In this document: positions 52,292 to 62,347 of the stretch, in pieces
Layout of the letters: each line of letters starts with the position of its first letter
How positions within the stretch are numbered: the stretch's first letter is position 1
NCBI GenBank assembly: GCA_017471465.1
Contig: JAFUTI010000039.1
Coordinates: 1 to 64,000, forward strand
DNA from: Prevotella sp.
GTDB lineage: Bacteria; Bacteroidota; Bacteroidia; Bacteroidales; Bacteroidaceae
Reading direction: 5' to 3'
DNA length: 64,000 bases
The notes under the pieces: generated by a model
What the model saw: only the letters and a program-made list of their open reading frames with translations
What the model was told of the DNA's origin: nothing
Databases searched by the model: none
Position numbers and translations under genes: made by a program

Positions 52292-54616
52292 ATGAAATTA
52301 ACGAGACTATATATGATGGCGCTGGTGTGCATAGCTATGCACGCCAGCGCTCAAGTGACTCCATCCAGCCAGATGGAGAAGTTGGACCGCGGCCTCGTAG
52401 CCATCCCCACATTAGGCACCTCCAGCTGCTTTGTCAGCTGGCGACTCTTGGGTACTGACGACAAGGCCAGTACCACCTTCGACCTGCTGAGGAACGGCGA
52501 GGTGATAGCCAGCGACCTGACGGTGACCAACTACAAAGACGCGAAAGGAACTGTCAACGACAAGTATAGCGTCGTCACCAAAGTGAACGGCACTGTCGCA
52601 GAGACTTCGGAAACCGTGGCCCCGTGGCCTGCAAGAATTCTGAAAATGAAGCTCGACCGCCCAGCCGGCGGCATACACGCCAGCTGGAACGGCAGTACGA
52701 ACGTGCCCTATGCCTACTACCCCAACGACATGAGTGTCGGCGACGTTGACGGTGATGGACAGTACGAGCTATTCCTGAAATGGGAGTCTACTCACGCCCA
52801 GGACAACAGCTATAGCAAAGGCTATACCGGCAACACGTACATAGACTGCTACCGTCTGGACGGCACCCGTCTGTGGCGCATCGACCTGGGACAGAATATC
52901 CGCGACGGTGCACATTACACACAGTTTATGGTCTACGACTTCGATGGCGACGGAAAGTCAGAGATGATATGCAAGACAGCCACCGGGTCGAAAGACGGCC
53001 TTGGGAACTATGTCAACCAGGCAGCCACGGATGCTACCATCAAAGGACACGGCAACACCACCAACTACCGCAACTCCGGCGGTCACATCCTCAAAGGGCC
53101 GGAATATCTGACGGTCTTTGACGGACAGACGGGACGTGCCATCCATACCACATGGTATCTCCCCGGTCGTGCCGGGACGGGCAGCAAGAACGTCAAGACG
53201 GGCAACAGCGCCACAGAAGGCGGTTCTGAGCTTGGAAAGGTCAGCGACTTCCCCAGCGGTTTCTGGGGCGACAACTACGGTAATCGCTCCGAGCGTTTCC
53301 TCGCTGCAGTGGCCTACATCAACGGTGCCGACAAGCCCGCCTGCGGTATCTTCAGTCGCGGCTATTACACACAGGCCTATGTCTGGGCTGTCAGTTTCGA
53401 CGGCACACGCCTGCGTACAGAATGGCTCCACTGCTCGCCCTCGGCTACACAGTGGCTCGTCTACACACCTATTGACGACAATGCAGAGGTCACTTATCCT
53501 GTAGCCACCGTTGACGGTCAGCGGCTGATGCGTAATCCCATCAAGGCAGCACCTGCCAATACCGGAAGTGTGAAGAGTACTGACTCAAACGGCGGCATCG
53601 CCGGCAGCAATACCCTCTATGGCAACGGCAACCACAATCTGTCGGTAGCCGATGTCGACGGTGACGGCTGCGACGAGATTCTATGGGGCGCCGGAGCGCT
53701 GAACAACGACGGCACACTGCTCTATGCCACTGGCTACGGTCACGGCGATGCTATCCACGTGGGCAAGATGATTCCCGACCGCGAAGGTCTGCAGGTTTTC
53801 GACGTCCATGAGGAAAAGCTGACCGCCGCCCGCGGTTCATGGGATCTTCACGATGCCAGGACAGGCGAGATTATCTACCACGGCGGCAGCGCCGACAAGG
53901 ACAACGGGCGCGGTATGGCCGGCGACCTGACAGGTAAGGACGGTTATGAATTCTGGTCGGGCGACGAACGTCAGCCCCGCTCGGCAGCAACAGGCAATAC
54001 CGTTATCCAGAAGTCATGCTCAGTCAACTTCCGTATTTACTGGGACGGCTCGTACCAAGACCAGCTGCTCGACGGCTCTTACCAATACGACAAGAATCTG
54101 GGTGACGACGTTGCCATGTGGGACCAGTCAAGCTATGCCAACCCCTACATCCAGAAATGGAACGGCTCCAGTTTCTCGGACGTCATTAAGTTCTACTCTG
54201 CCACCTATAACTACGCACAGACAGCCAACTACACCAAGGCAACACCTTGTCTGCAGGCCGACATCCTGGGTGACTGGCGCGAGGAGCTGATTATGTGGAA
54301 CAAGAAGGACTCGGCTGAGGTGATGATCTTCACCACATGGACGCCAACAGAGTATGCTGTACCCACACTGATGCACGACCACGTCTACCGCATGGGCATA
54401 GCCTGGCAGAACACAGCCTACAACCAGCCGCCCCATCTGGGCTACTACCTGCCCGACTACATTTCAGGAAAAGAGCTGACAGGTATTGCCGATGTCACAA
54501 ACAATAAGGCGACAAAGACCATCATCGACCTGACGGGACGCCGCCGACAGGAATTTCGCCGCGGTCTGAACATCGTCGTCGAGAACGGTGTTGCCAAGAA
54601 GATTCTGGTGAAATAA
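52292..54616 (+). CDS. Rhamnogalacturonan lyase, PL11-type, with sorting tail
   Basis: 774 residues; signal peptide (ends MHASA-QVT). The family marks of PL11 (YesW/YesX) are an N-terminal Ig-like domain (MEKLDRGLVAIPT, FVSWRLLGTDD) and an eight-bladed propeller with repeated DxDGDGxxE calcium loops (GDVDGDGQYELFLKW, DFDGDGKSEMICK, DVDGDGCDEILWG). The lyase cleaves the rhamnogalacturonan-I backbone of pectin. It ends GRRRQEFRRGLNIVVENG with KKILVK, so it is predicted to be a type IX cargo and to act outside or on the cell. It is the third gene of the small surface locus; no SusC/SusD pair is nearby. Confidence 0.92.
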   Translation: MKLTRLYMMALVCIAMHASAQVTPSSQMEKLDRGLVAIPTLGTSSCFVSWRLLGTDDKASTTFDLLRNGEVIASDLTVTNYKDAKGTVNDKYSVVTKVNGTVAETSETVAPWPARILKMKLDRPAGGIHASWNGSTNVPYAYYPNDMSVGDVDGDGQYELFLKWESTHAQDNSYSKGYTGNTYIDCYRLDGTRLWRIDLGQNIRDGAHYTQFMVYDFDGDGKSEMICKTATGSKDGLGNYVNQAATDATIKGHGNTTNYRNSGGHILKGPEYLTVFDGQTGRAIHTTWYLPGRAGTGSKNVKTGNSATEGGSELGKVSDFPSGFWGDNYGNRSERFLAAVAYINGADKPACGIFSRGYYTQAYVWAVSFDGTRLRTEWLHCSPSATQWLVYTPIDDNAEVTYPVATVDGQRLMRNPIKAAPANTGSVKSTDSNGGIAGSNTLYGNGNHNLSVADVDGDGCDEILWGAGALNNDGTLLYATGYGHGDAIHVGKMIPDREGLQVFDVHEEKLTAARGSWDLHDARTGEIIYHGGSADKDNGRGMAGDLTGKDGYEFWSGDERQPRSAATGNTVIQKSCSVNFRIYWDGSYQDQLLDGSYQYDKNLGDDVAMWDQSSYANPYIQKWNGSSFSDVIKFYSATYNYAQTANYTKATPCLQADILGDWREELIMWNKKDSAEVMIFTTWTPTEYAVPTLMHDHVYRMGIAWQNTAYNQPPHLGYYLPDYISGKELTGIADVTNNKATKTIIDLTGRRRQEFRRGLNIVVENGVAKKILVK

Positions 54617-54620
54617 ACAT

Positions 54621-56303
54621 TTACTCCACACGCAGCACCTGGTCGCAGTAGTCGACCACGGCAGGACGGTGAGTGATGAAGATGATGGTCTTCTGACGGT
54701 CGGACAGGATATTTTCCAACAGCTGGCGCTCAGTGTCGGGATCCAAGGCCGAGGTGGCCTCGTCGAAGAGCACCACGCTACGGTCGCGCAGCAGGGCACG
54801 GGCAATGGCGATGCGCTGGGCCTGTCCCTCAGAGAGTCCGCCACCAGATTCGGTGCAGACGGTGTCAAGGCCTTGCGGCAAGGTGGTGACGAAATCGCCA
54901 CATACGGTATGGAGGACACGCCAGAGTTCGTCGTCAGTAGCATCGGGACGCCCCATCAACAAATTCTCGCGGATGGTACCGCTGAGCAGGGTGTTCCCCT
55001 GTGGAACATAGACGAAGTTGCAACGGCAGAGCGGCGACACCGTCTCTGTACGACCGTCGGCATACACCTCTACCCTGCCCTGTTGCGGATATACCAAGGC
55101 CAGTATCAGGCGGATAAGTGTTGTCTTACCTGCTCCCGTCTCACCAAGAACAGCCGTACAGGTGCCGGGGCGGAAGTCGAACGACAGGTGACTGAGAACC
55201 GGTTCATCATTCTTCTCGTAGGCATAGGTGACATCCTCAAGCCGCACACCGCAGGGCGATGGCATCAGCACGCCCTCTCCCTGCTGTTCCTGCGGAGCCT
55301 CCTCCAGTTCCATCAGTCGCTCGGCAGCTGTGAACACCCCGACGAAGGCTGGTGCCAGCCGCGTCAGGTCGCGTGCCGGTCCCTGTATACGGAACACCAA
55401 CTGCAGGAAGGCGGTCATCTGACCAAAGGTAATGGTGTTGGCACTCATGCGGACGGCGCCCCATAGAAAAGCGACGAGATAGCCTAGCGAAAAGCCGCCA
55501 TTGACGAAAAGGTTACTCGCAATGGAAAACTTCGTCCGCTGGCGCACATGCTGGCGCAGTTCGGTCTGCGTATCGCCAAGACGGTCTACCATCCGGTCGC
55601 CGGCTTCCAGGGTCTTGATGAGCATCCTGTTCTGAACGGTTTCCGTCAGCAGGCTCTGCACCTGACTGTCGCTGTTTCGGACACGCCGTGTGTACTTTCG
55701 CATCTGGGCGACATAGATACGGCTGACAAGGATGAACAGGGGCAGGATGGCCACCGTGACGAAGGCCAGCCAGAAGTCCATCTGCATCAGGTAGAAGAAG
55801 GCACCGACAAAGAGTGCCAGCGTCGACAAGGTTGTGGGCAGCGTCTCGGTGATGAATGTCACCACTGTCTGTACATCCTGCTCCAGGCGGTTGATGATGT
55901 CACCGCTGTGGTATCGGTCCTTGCCACGCCACTCTGCACGAAGCAGACGGTCGAGCATCTGCCGCTGCATACGGTTCTGAGCCTTCACACCGAGGATATT
56001 CTTCAGCCACACCTTTGAGATGTTCAGTGCAAATTCACAGACGATGATTCCGCCCATCAGCGCCACGCCCCAGTAGAGCGAACCGCTACGGTTGCCGGCA
56101 GCGATGTCGATGGCCCGCTGCATAGCCCACACCATGAGCAGACTGCACGCCACGCCCATCAACCCCAGCGAGGCGTTAAGTACCACCTGACGACGGTTAC
56201 CTCGTAGCACTGTCCACAGCCAGCCGAGCAAGATACCGACAGTGTATTTACTCTCAGGATTATGCAGTTTATTTGACAATCGTTTAAGCACGGTCACTCT
56301 CAA
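54621..56303 (-). CDS. ABC transporter, fused permease-ATPase (exporter type)
   Basis: 560 residues. Six membrane helices (about 25-320) form an exporter-type transmembrane domain, and the ATPase (335-560) has Walker A GETGAGKTT, signature LSEGQAQRIAIARAL (LSEGQ for LSGGQ), Walker B SVVLFDEATSALD and H-loop IFITHRP. Substrate is not evident; homologues include lipid/peptide exporters and CydCD-like subunits. The reading frame has no ATG near its start. The assigned start is TTG at 56303, or a GTG a few codons later, so the exact N-terminus is uncertain. It follows nadK after 13 bases. It may form a homodimer. Confidence 0.85.
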   Translation of the reverse strand: MRVTVLKRLSNKLHNPESKYTVGILLGWLWTVLRGNRRQVVLNASLGLMGVACSLLMVWAMQRAIDIAAGNRSGSLYWGVALMGGIIVCEFALNISKVWLKNILGVKAQNRMQRQMLDRLLRAEWRGKDRYHSGDIINRLEQDVQTVVTFITETLPTTLSTLALFVGAFFYLMQMDFWLAFVTVAILPLFILVSRIYVAQMRKYTRRVRNSDSQVQSLLTETVQNRMLIKTLEAGDRMVDRLGDTQTELRQHVRQRTKFSIASNLFVNGGFSLGYLVAFLWGAVRMSANTITFGQMTAFLQLVFRIQGPARDLTRLAPAFVGVFTAAERLMELEEAPQEQQGEGVLMPSPCGVRLEDVTYAYEKNDEPVLSHLSFDFRPGTCTAVLGETGAGKTTLIRLILALVYPQQGRVEVYADGRTETVSPLCRCNFVYVPQGNTLLSGTIRENLLMGRPDATDDELWRVLHTVCGDFVTTLPQGLDTVCTESGGGLSEGQAQRIAIARALLRDRSVVLFDEATSALDPDTERQLLENILSDRQKTIIFITHRPAVVDYCDQVLRVE

Positions 56304-56316
56304 TAACTCATCATTC

Positions 56317-57204
56317 TTAACTTCTCCCGTCGGCTCCCCACATCATCTTCTCGCGCAACGTCGAGAAGTACTGTTTACCACTGCGCTTCACCACACTAAT
56401 ATGATAAGGTGCACGGCGCAGGGTGAGGCGCGTTCCCTCGCTACACTTCACGGAGCGTCCGTCAACGGCCACGAGGAAGGAGTGTGAGCGGCTCTCAACG
56501 TCAAGGGTTATCACGGCCGTATCAGGAATGACGATAGGACGGATGTTCAGCGAGTGGGGGGCTACTGCCGTCATCACCAACACGCCCGTGCCCGGCACGA
56601 TAATCGGTCCGCCGTTGGACAGCGAATAAGCGGTTGACCCCGTGGGTGTTGAGATGATCAGTCCGTCAGCCTGATAGGTCGTCAGGTAGACACCGTCGAT
56701 GCTGGCGCGGATGCTGATCATCGAGGCGGTGTCACGTTTCAGGATAGCCACATCGTTCAAGGCGCTGCTGACACCTTCCTGGGCCTCACCCTCGGCACTT
56801 ACCAGTATCACGCGCCTGTTCTCGACGGCATAGTTGTCATCGTACAACGCCCGCAGGCAATTCTCTATCTCGTCAGGAACTATATCGGCCAGGAAACCCA
56901 GGCGCCCCATGTTGACGCCCAAGATAGGGATATTCCGGTCGCCCACCTTGGCTGCCGTCTGCAGAAAAGTGCCGTCGCCACCCATCGAGATAGCGAAGTC
57001 GACCTCGAAGTTCGTGCCAGTAAAGACCTTTGCCGCCGGCACGTCGAGATGCTGACCTTCCTTGAGAAATTCATAATACTCCTGGTCTATCGACAATTCT
57101 GCACCAAACTCAGAGAGCATCGACAGTACCTTCTGGATGCTTGCCGACTTCTTAACCTGATAGACATTGCCGAAAAGAGCAAACTTTAGCTTCGGTTGTG
57201 ACAT
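56317..57204 (-). CDS. nadK: NAD kinase
   Basis: 295 residues. Phosphorylates NAD to NADP. Typical motifs: FALFGNVYQ, the GGDGTFL loop (ISMGGDGTFLQTA), NMGRLGFLADI, the NDVAILKRD segment, and TPTGSTAYSLSNGGPII that holds the substrate. Length is average. It faces away from the DJ-1-like gene with overlapping promoters. It precedes the ABC exporter gene on the same strand. Confidence 0.96.
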   Translation of the reverse strand: MSQPKLKFALFGNVYQVKKSASIQKVLSMLSEFGAELSIDQEYYEFLKEGQHLDVPAAKVFTGTNFEVDFAISMGGDGTFLQTAAKVGDRNIPILGVNMGRLGFLADIVPDEIENCLRALYDDNYAVENRRVILVSAEGEAQEGVSSALNDVAILKRDTASMISIRASIDGVYLTTYQADGLIISTPTGSTAYSLSNGGPIIVPGTGVLVMTAVAPHSLNIRPIVIPDTAVITLDVESRSHSFLVAVDGRSVKCSEGTRLTLRRAPYHISVVKRSGKQYFSTLREKMMWGADGRS

Positions 57205-57242
57205 TTTTTGATGTGTTTTGCCGTTGTTTAGCGAAAAATTCG

Positions 57243-57261
57243 TAAATTTGCTGCAAAATTA
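57243..57261. promoter_or_regulatory. Face-to-face promoter boxes of nadK and the DJ-1-like gene
   Basis: TAAATTTG (57243-57250, plus) and TAATTTTG (57261-57254, minus) lie only 3 bases apart and point toward each other. Their start sites would overlap, so polymerase binding at the two could interfere. Confidence 0.55.
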
Positions 57262-57290
57262 ATGATTTTCCATGAAAAGAAGAAAATATT

Positions 57291-57860
57291 ATGGCAAAAG
57301 TTTATGTATTCTTAGCTGACGGCTTCGAGGATGTCGAAGCCCTCATCCCTGTCGACGTACTGCGCCGTGGCGGCGTAGAGGTAGTAACGGTGAGCACCAC
57401 CGACTTCCCCCTGGTAGAGTCGGCTCACGGTGTGAACATCGAGGCCGACCTGCAATTCGAACAGTGCGACTTCTCCGATGCCGACCTGCTGATGCTGCCC
57501 GGCGGCATGCCTGGCGCCAGCAATCTCTATGCCCATGAAGGCGTGTGCCAGGCGGTGATGGCGCAGTATGCCGCCGGCAAGAAGGTCGCTGCCATCTGTG
57601 CCGCACCCGCCGTAGTACTGGCTCAGCTGGGTGTGCTCGACGGGAAGAAGGCCACGTGCTATCCCGGCTTCGAGAAAGCACTCGCCGAGGCTGGTGCCAG
57701 CTATACGGGCGACTTAGTAACCGTCGACGGCAACGTCACCACCGGCGAGGGTCCTGCCGCCGCTTTCCCCTACGCCTACGAACTGCTGAGCCAGCTCGTC
57801 GACCGGCAGACCAGCGACCAGATAGCCGAGGGAATGCGCTATAAGCACTTGATGGCCTGA
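57291..57860 (+). CDS. DJ-1/PfpI/ThiJ family protein
   Basis: 189 residues with the DJ-1 fold: [40 protein letters not shown], and the nucleophile elbow [13 protein letters not shown] with its active-site Cys. Family members include deglycases, chaperones and amidases; the precise activity is not determinable from sequence. The stop codon overlaps the ispD start (TGATG), so the two are translationally coupled. Confidence 0.88.
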   Translation: MAKVYVFLADGFEDVEALIPVDVLRRGGVEVVTVSTTDFPLVESAHGVNIEADLQFEQCDFSDADLLMLPGGMPGASNLYAHEGVCQAVMAQYAAGKKVAAICAAPAVVLAQLGVLDGKKATCYPGFEKALAEAGASYTGDLVTVDGNVTTGEGPAAAFPYAYELLSQLVDRQTSDQIAEGMRYKHLMA

Positions 57861-58516
57861 TGGATTACGTCATCATCGTGGCAGGCGGTAAGGGCCTGCG
57901 TATGGGCAGCGATATTCCTAAGCAGTTTCTGCCCATTGGCGGACGGCCGGTACTGATGCGAACCCTGGAGCGGTTCCGCGAGTATTCCGCCGACCTGCAG
58001 ATCATCCTGGTGCTACCGGAAGCACAACAGGCATATTGGCGTCAGCTGTGCCAGCAGTATGATTTCGCGGTTAAGTACCGTTTAGCCAACGGCGGCAAAA
58101 CGCGTTTCCATTCAGTGCAGAACGGCCTTGCCCTTATTCCCGATGACGCCGAGGGTGTCGTCGGCGTGCACGACGGCGTACGTCCCTTCCCTGCGGTCGA
58201 CGTCATCCACCGCTGCTACGATACCGCCCGAAAGACAGGAACTGCCATCCCCGTCATCCCCGTCGTCGAGACCCTACGCCACATCAACGAAGGCACCAAA
58301 CCTCGCGACGACTACCGTCTGGTGCAGACGCCGCAGTGCTTTGACATCCAACTGCTAAAACGGGCTAACCGCCAGCCCTACGATGACGGCTTTACCGATG
58401 ACGCCAGTGTGGTCGAAGCTTCTGGCTTCGGCATCACCCTCGTCGACGGCAACCGCGAGAACATCAAAATTACCACACCATACGACCTGAAGATAGCTGA
58501 AGTGCTGATAGGATGA
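57860..58516 (+). CDS. ispD: 2-C-methyl-D-erythritol 4-phosphate cytidylyltransferase
   Basis: 218 residues. Joins CTP and MEP in the non-mevalonate isoprenoid pathway. Nucleotide-binding motif [25 protein letters not shown], the GVHDGVRPF metal site, and QTPQCFD near the C-terminus. Length is normal. It overlaps the recG start by 4 bases (ATGA), giving a coupled DJ-1-like/ispD/recG unit. Confidence 0.93.
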   Translation: MDYVIIVAGGKGLRMGSDIPKQFLPIGGRPVLMRTLERFREYSADLQIILVLPEAQQAYWRQLCQQYDFAVKYRLANGGKTRFHSVQNGLALIPDDAEGVVGVHDGVRPFPAVDVIHRCYDTARKTGTAIPVIPVVETLRHINEGTKPRDDYRLVQTPQCFDIQLLKRANRQPYDDGFTDDASVVEASGFGITLVDGNRENIKITTPYDLKIAEVLIG

Positions 58517-60615
58517 CAGACATACTGAGTCAAGATCTACAATTCCTGCCGGGCGTAGGCCCCAACCGCAAGAAGATGCTGAGCAAAGAGCTCGGCATCG
58601 AGACTTACGGCGACCTGCTGGAATACTACCCCTACAAATATGTCGACCGTTCGAAGGTGTACACCGTCCACGAGCTGACGGGCGACATGCCGTTTGTGCA
58701 GGTGGTGGGCACCATCCTAAGCTTCGAGACCTTCCAGATGGGTCCTCGGAAGGAGCGTGTGGTAGGCCATTTCAGCGACGGTACCGGCATCATGGACCTG
58801 GTGTGGTTCGGCGCCGGCGGGAAATACGCCAAGCAGAACTACCGCATCGGCACGGAATACCTGGTCTTCGGCAAGCCCACCGTCTTCAACAACCGCATCA
58901 ACATCACCCATCCAGACATAGACGAGGCCTCGCGGGTAGACACCTCGGCCATGGGTATGCAGCCTTACTACAACACGACGGAGAAGATGAAGAACGCCGG
59001 ACTTACCACGCGGGCCGTCGAGCGACTGACCAAGACGCTCGTCACCACGCTGAAAGAGCCACTGGCGGAGACACTGCCTGACTTCATCACCCAGCGGCTG
59101 CATCTGATGAGTCGCGACGAAGCCCTGCGCACCGTCCACTACCCACAAAATGTCAAGGACTTAGAACGGGCGCGCGTCCGTTTGAAGTTCGAAGAGCTGT
59201 TCTACGTACAACTTAATATATTAAGGTACGCCAGCGACCAGCGCCGCAAGTACCGTGGCTACGTGTTCAGCCACGTCGGCGACACGTTCAACACCTTCTA
59301 CCACAAACACCTGCCCTTCCAGCTGACCGAAGCCCAGAAGCGTGTCATCCGCGAGATACGCAAGGACATGGGCAGCGGCCGACAGATGAACCGCCTGCTG
59401 CAAGGTGACGTCGGAAGCGGCAAGACGCTGGTGGCACTGATGTCGATGCTTATAGCCATCGACAACGGGTTCCAGGCCTGTATCATGGCACCGACGGAAA
59501 TCCTTGCCGAACAACACCTGCACACCATCATGCAGTTTCTGGGCGATATGCCCGTCCGCGTAGCCCTGCTCACGGGTATCGTCAAGGGGCGCCGCCGCCA
59601 GGAGGTGCTCGACGGTCTGATGGACGGTAGCATCAACATCCTCGTCGGCACCCACGCCGTCATTGAGGACACCGTACAGTTTGCCCGACTCGGATTCGTC
59701 GTCGTCGACGAGCAGCACCGCTTCGGCGTCGCCCAGCGCGCCAAACTGTGGAGCAAGAGTGTGAACCCGCCCCACGTCCTCGTGATGACTGCCACCCCCA
59801 TCCCACGCACCTTGGCCATGACCCTCTATGGCGACCTTGACGTCTCCGTCATCGACGAGCTGCCGCCGGGACGCAAGCCCGTGGTGACGCAGCACTACTT
59901 CGACTCGCGCATCACGTCGCTCTACGATGGTATCCGCCGCCAGATCAACCTCGGACGCCAGGTCTACATCGTCTTCCCCCTCATCGAGGAGAGTGAGAAG
60001 ATCGACCTGAAAAACCTGGAGCAGGGCTTCGAGGTGTTGCAGCAGGCATTCCCTGAGTTCCGGCTCAGTAAGGTGCACGGCCGCATGAAGCCTGCCGACA
60101 AGGAGGCTGAGATGCAACGGTTTGTCAGCGGCGAGACACAGATATTGGTTGCCACAACAGTCATCGAAGTAGGCGTCAACGTGCCCAACGCCTCAGTCAT
60201 GGTCATCATGGACGCCCAGCGCTTCGGACTCTCGCAGCTACACCAGCTGCGCGGGCGTGTGGGCCGCGGTGCCGACCAGTCATTCTGTCTGTTGGTGACG
60301 CCCTACAAACTGTCGGAGGAGACCCGCAAGCGCATCGACATCATGTGCGACACCAACGACGGCTTCCGTATTGCCGAAGCCGACCTGAAGCTGCGTGGCC
60401 CCGGCGACCTGGAGGGAACGGCACAGAGTGGTATGGCCTTCGATCTGAAGATAGCCGACATAGCCCGCGACGGACAGCTGGTACAGATGGCCCGCGACGA
60501 GGCGCAGGCTGTCATCGATGACGACCCGACATGCAGCAGCGAGCGCTACCGGATGCTATGGCGACGACTCAGCGAACTAAAGAAAACAAACATTAACTGG
60601 GGTGTTATTTCTTAA
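58513..60615 (+). CDS. recG: ATP-dependent DNA helicase RecG
   Basis: 700 residues. An OB-like wedge domain lies in the first 280 ([33 protein letters not shown]). Helicase motifs follow: [24 protein letters not shown] (DEQH), [58 protein letters not shown], and the C-terminal [18 protein letters not shown]. RecG regresses stalled replication forks and processes Holliday junctions. Length is typical. Confidence 0.96.
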   Translation: MTDILSQDLQFLPGVGPNRKKMLSKELGIETYGDLLEYYPYKYVDRSKVYTVHELTGDMPFVQVVGTILSFETFQMGPRKERVVGHFSDGTGIMDLVWFGAGGKYAKQNYRIGTEYLVFGKPTVFNNRINITHPDIDEASRVDTSAMGMQPYYNTTEKMKNAGLTTRAVERLTKTLVTTLKEPLAETLPDFITQRLHLMSRDEALRTVHYPQNVKDLERARVRLKFEELFYVQLNILRYASDQRRKYRGYVFSHVGDTFNTFYHKHLPFQLTEAQKRVIREIRKDMGSGRQMNRLLQGDVGSGKTLVALMSMLIAIDNGFQACIMAPTEILAEQHLHTIMQFLGDMPVRVALLTGIVKGRRRQEVLDGLMDGSINILVGTHAVIEDTVQFARLGFVVVDEQHRFGVAQRAKLWSKSVNPPHVLVMTATPIPRTLAMTLYGDLDVSVIDELPPGRKPVVTQHYFDSRITSLYDGIRRQINLGRQVYIVFPLIEESEKIDLKNLEQGFEVLQQAFPEFRLSKVHGRMKPADKEAEMQRFVSGETQILVATTVIEVGVNVPNASVMVIMDAQRFGLSQLHQLRGRVGRGADQSFCLLVTPYKLSEETRKRIDIMCDTNDGFRIAEADLKLRGPGDLEGTAQSGMAFDLKIADIARDGQLVQMARDEAQAVIDDDPTCSSERYRMLWRRLSELKKTNINWGVIS

Positions 60616-60700
60616 CACAGCGTAAACGTTTGAGTGTTAAATTACGCCAAAACAATGTTAACAAATAGCAGCAACCTACTTTTTTCTGAATTATTATTCG

Positions 60701-60708
60701 TATCTTTG
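60701..60708 (+). promoter_or_regulatory. Promoter -7 box of the wall-hydrolase genes
   Basis: TATCTTTG then CAACC, about 60 bases before the M23 peptidase gene at 60771. No TTTG at -33. Confidence 0.6.
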
Positions 60709-60770
60709 CAACCGAGTTTTCTACTCTTGCAGAAAATGACAAACATCTATAACCGAAAATAAGAGACCAG

Positions 60771-61721
60771 ATGATTAAGAAACTAAAGAAGATTTTTGCT
60801 ATAGCTATGGTGTCCGTTGTCGCCGTCCACTCACAGGGACAAGACCTGCTGGCAAACCAAGCACCCATCGACCGCAAGATGAAGGCCGTAGACTCTGTGG
60901 CCCTGAACCGCCTAATCCAGATTGAGCAGATGGCATCGCCCGCTGCCGACCTGTACCAGGACTGGGAGAACCACTACGCCCACCGCGAGACGGCTCTGCC
61001 CGACTCCTTCCGCATCGACCTGCGCGACTTCTGCATGCCTACCGACAGCCGCGTGCTGACCTCAAACTTCGGCGCACGCTGGGGACGCCAGCACAAAGGT
61101 CTTGACATCAAGGTGTACATCGGCGATACCATCCGTGCCGCCTTCTCAGGAAAGGTACGCGTCGTCCGCTATGAGCCGGGAGGCTACGGCAACTTCGTCG
61201 TCATCCGCCACTACAACGGACTGGAGACCATCTACGGTCACATGTCGAAGCACTTGGTGAAGCCTGACCAGGAGATTCGCGCCGGAGAACCCGTCGGACT
61301 CGGTGGCAACACCGGCCGCTCCACAGGTTCACACCTGCACTTCGAGACGCGCCTCTGTGGTGTAGCCCTGAACCCTGCACTGATGTTCGACTTCCGCAAT
61401 CAGGACGTGGTAGGCGACTTCTACACCTTCAACCGCTCTACATACCCGCGTGAGTCGGCACAGGCCACCCGTCTGCGTGGCGTCGGTGGTTCGGCATCTG
61501 CCAACAGCGGTGAAGACCAGCTCTACACCACCAATGCCAACAGCAAGCGCAACACCGCCGCTGCCACGCGCTCAAACACCCGTTTCCACAAGGTGCAGCG
61601 CGGCGAGACCCTGTCGTCTATCGCCCGCAAGCGCAACACCACCGTCAGCGCTATCTGCAAGCTGAATCGCATCAGCAAGAACATGCGTCTGCGCCCGGGA
61701 CAGATCTTGAAGTACAACTAA
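60771..61721 (+). CDS. M23-family metallopeptidase with LysM domain
   Basis: 316 residues; a signal peptide (residues 5-25 or so) and an M23 peptidase domain (about 90-205) with the zinc ligands HKGLDIKV, GHMSKHL and GSHLHFET. A linker rich in Ser/Thr leads to a C-terminal LysM (about 270-316: FHKVQRGETLSSIARKRNTT, NMRLRPGQILKYN), which binds peptidoglycan. It would cleave stem-peptide cross-links in the periplasm during wall growth. It is followed by an NlpC/P60 hydrolase gene after 29 bases. Confidence 0.93.
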   Translation: MIKKLKKIFAIAMVSVVAVHSQGQDLLANQAPIDRKMKAVDSVALNRLIQIEQMASPAADLYQDWENHYAHRETALPDSFRIDLRDFCMPTDSRVLTSNFGARWGRQHKGLDIKVYIGDTIRAAFSGKVRVVRYEPGGYGNFVVIRHYNGLETIYGHMSKHLVKPDQEIRAGEPVGLGGNTGRSTGSHLHFETRLCGVALNPALMFDFRNQDVVGDFYTFNRSTYPRESAQATRLRGVGGSASANSGEDQLYTTNANSKRNTAAATRSNTRFHKVQRGETLSSIARKRNTTVSAICKLNRISKNMRLRPGQILKYN

Positions 61722-61750
61722 ATCAACCAACCATAAAAGAACCTTAATAC

Positions 61751-62335
61751 ATGAGTCGGAAAATCATTCTTTGCGCACTGCTCATCCTCTTTGCTTCTGG
61801 CGACATCGCCAATGGCAAGGTGAGAAAGGGTGCCAAGAAGACTGCCAAGACTACCGTAGTAGAAAAACAACAAACCGAGGAGATCGACAACTACGACTTC
61901 CTCTATGAAGGGAGCGACGACCTGAACCTTGAATACGACGACATGGCCATCAACGGTCTGCTGGACGAGGCTATGTCGCACATCGGCGCCCGCTACCGCA
62001 GTGGCAGCAAAGGTCCGTACGCCTTCGACTGCTCAGGCTTCACAAGCTACGTCTTCCGCCAGCTTGGCGTTGCCAACATCGGTGCATCATCACGCGACCA
62101 GTATGCGCGCAACATGCCCGTCAGCCGCAGTGAGATGCAGCGCGGCGACCTGGTGTTCTTCACCAGTCCCCGCTCCGGTCGCGGCGTAGGTCACGTAGGC
62201 ATCGTTGTCGATGTCGACCCCATCACCAATAGCTTCAGATTCATCCACGCCAGCAGCAGTGAGGGTGTGAAGATCTCTAACTCTAACGACGGATTCTATG
62301 CCCGCCGCTTCATTGGTGTCAGACGTGTTCAATAA
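61751..62335 (+). CDS. NlpC/P60 family cysteine peptidase
   Basis: 194 residues; signal peptide (CALLILFASGDIANG). The NlpC/P60 domain covers about 75-194: active-site Cys in PYAFDCSGFTSYVFRQLG, RGDLVFFTSPR, and His in GHVGIVVDVD followed by a second polar residue in FIHASSSEGVKISN. It hydrolyses D-Glu-meso-DAP bonds in wall peptides. Together with the M23 gene upstream it forms a small wall-remodelling pair. Confidence 0.93.
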   Translation: MSRKIILCALLILFASGDIANGKVRKGAKKTAKTTVVEKQQTEEIDNYDFLYEGSDDLNLEYDDMAINGLLDEAMSHIGARYRSGSKGPYAFDCSGFTSYVFRQLGVANIGASSRDQYARNMPVSRSEMQRGDLVFFTSPRSGRGVGHVGIVVDVDPITNSFRFIHASSSEGVKISNSNDGFYARRFIGVRRVQ

Positions 62336-62347
62336 ACAACAAACAAT

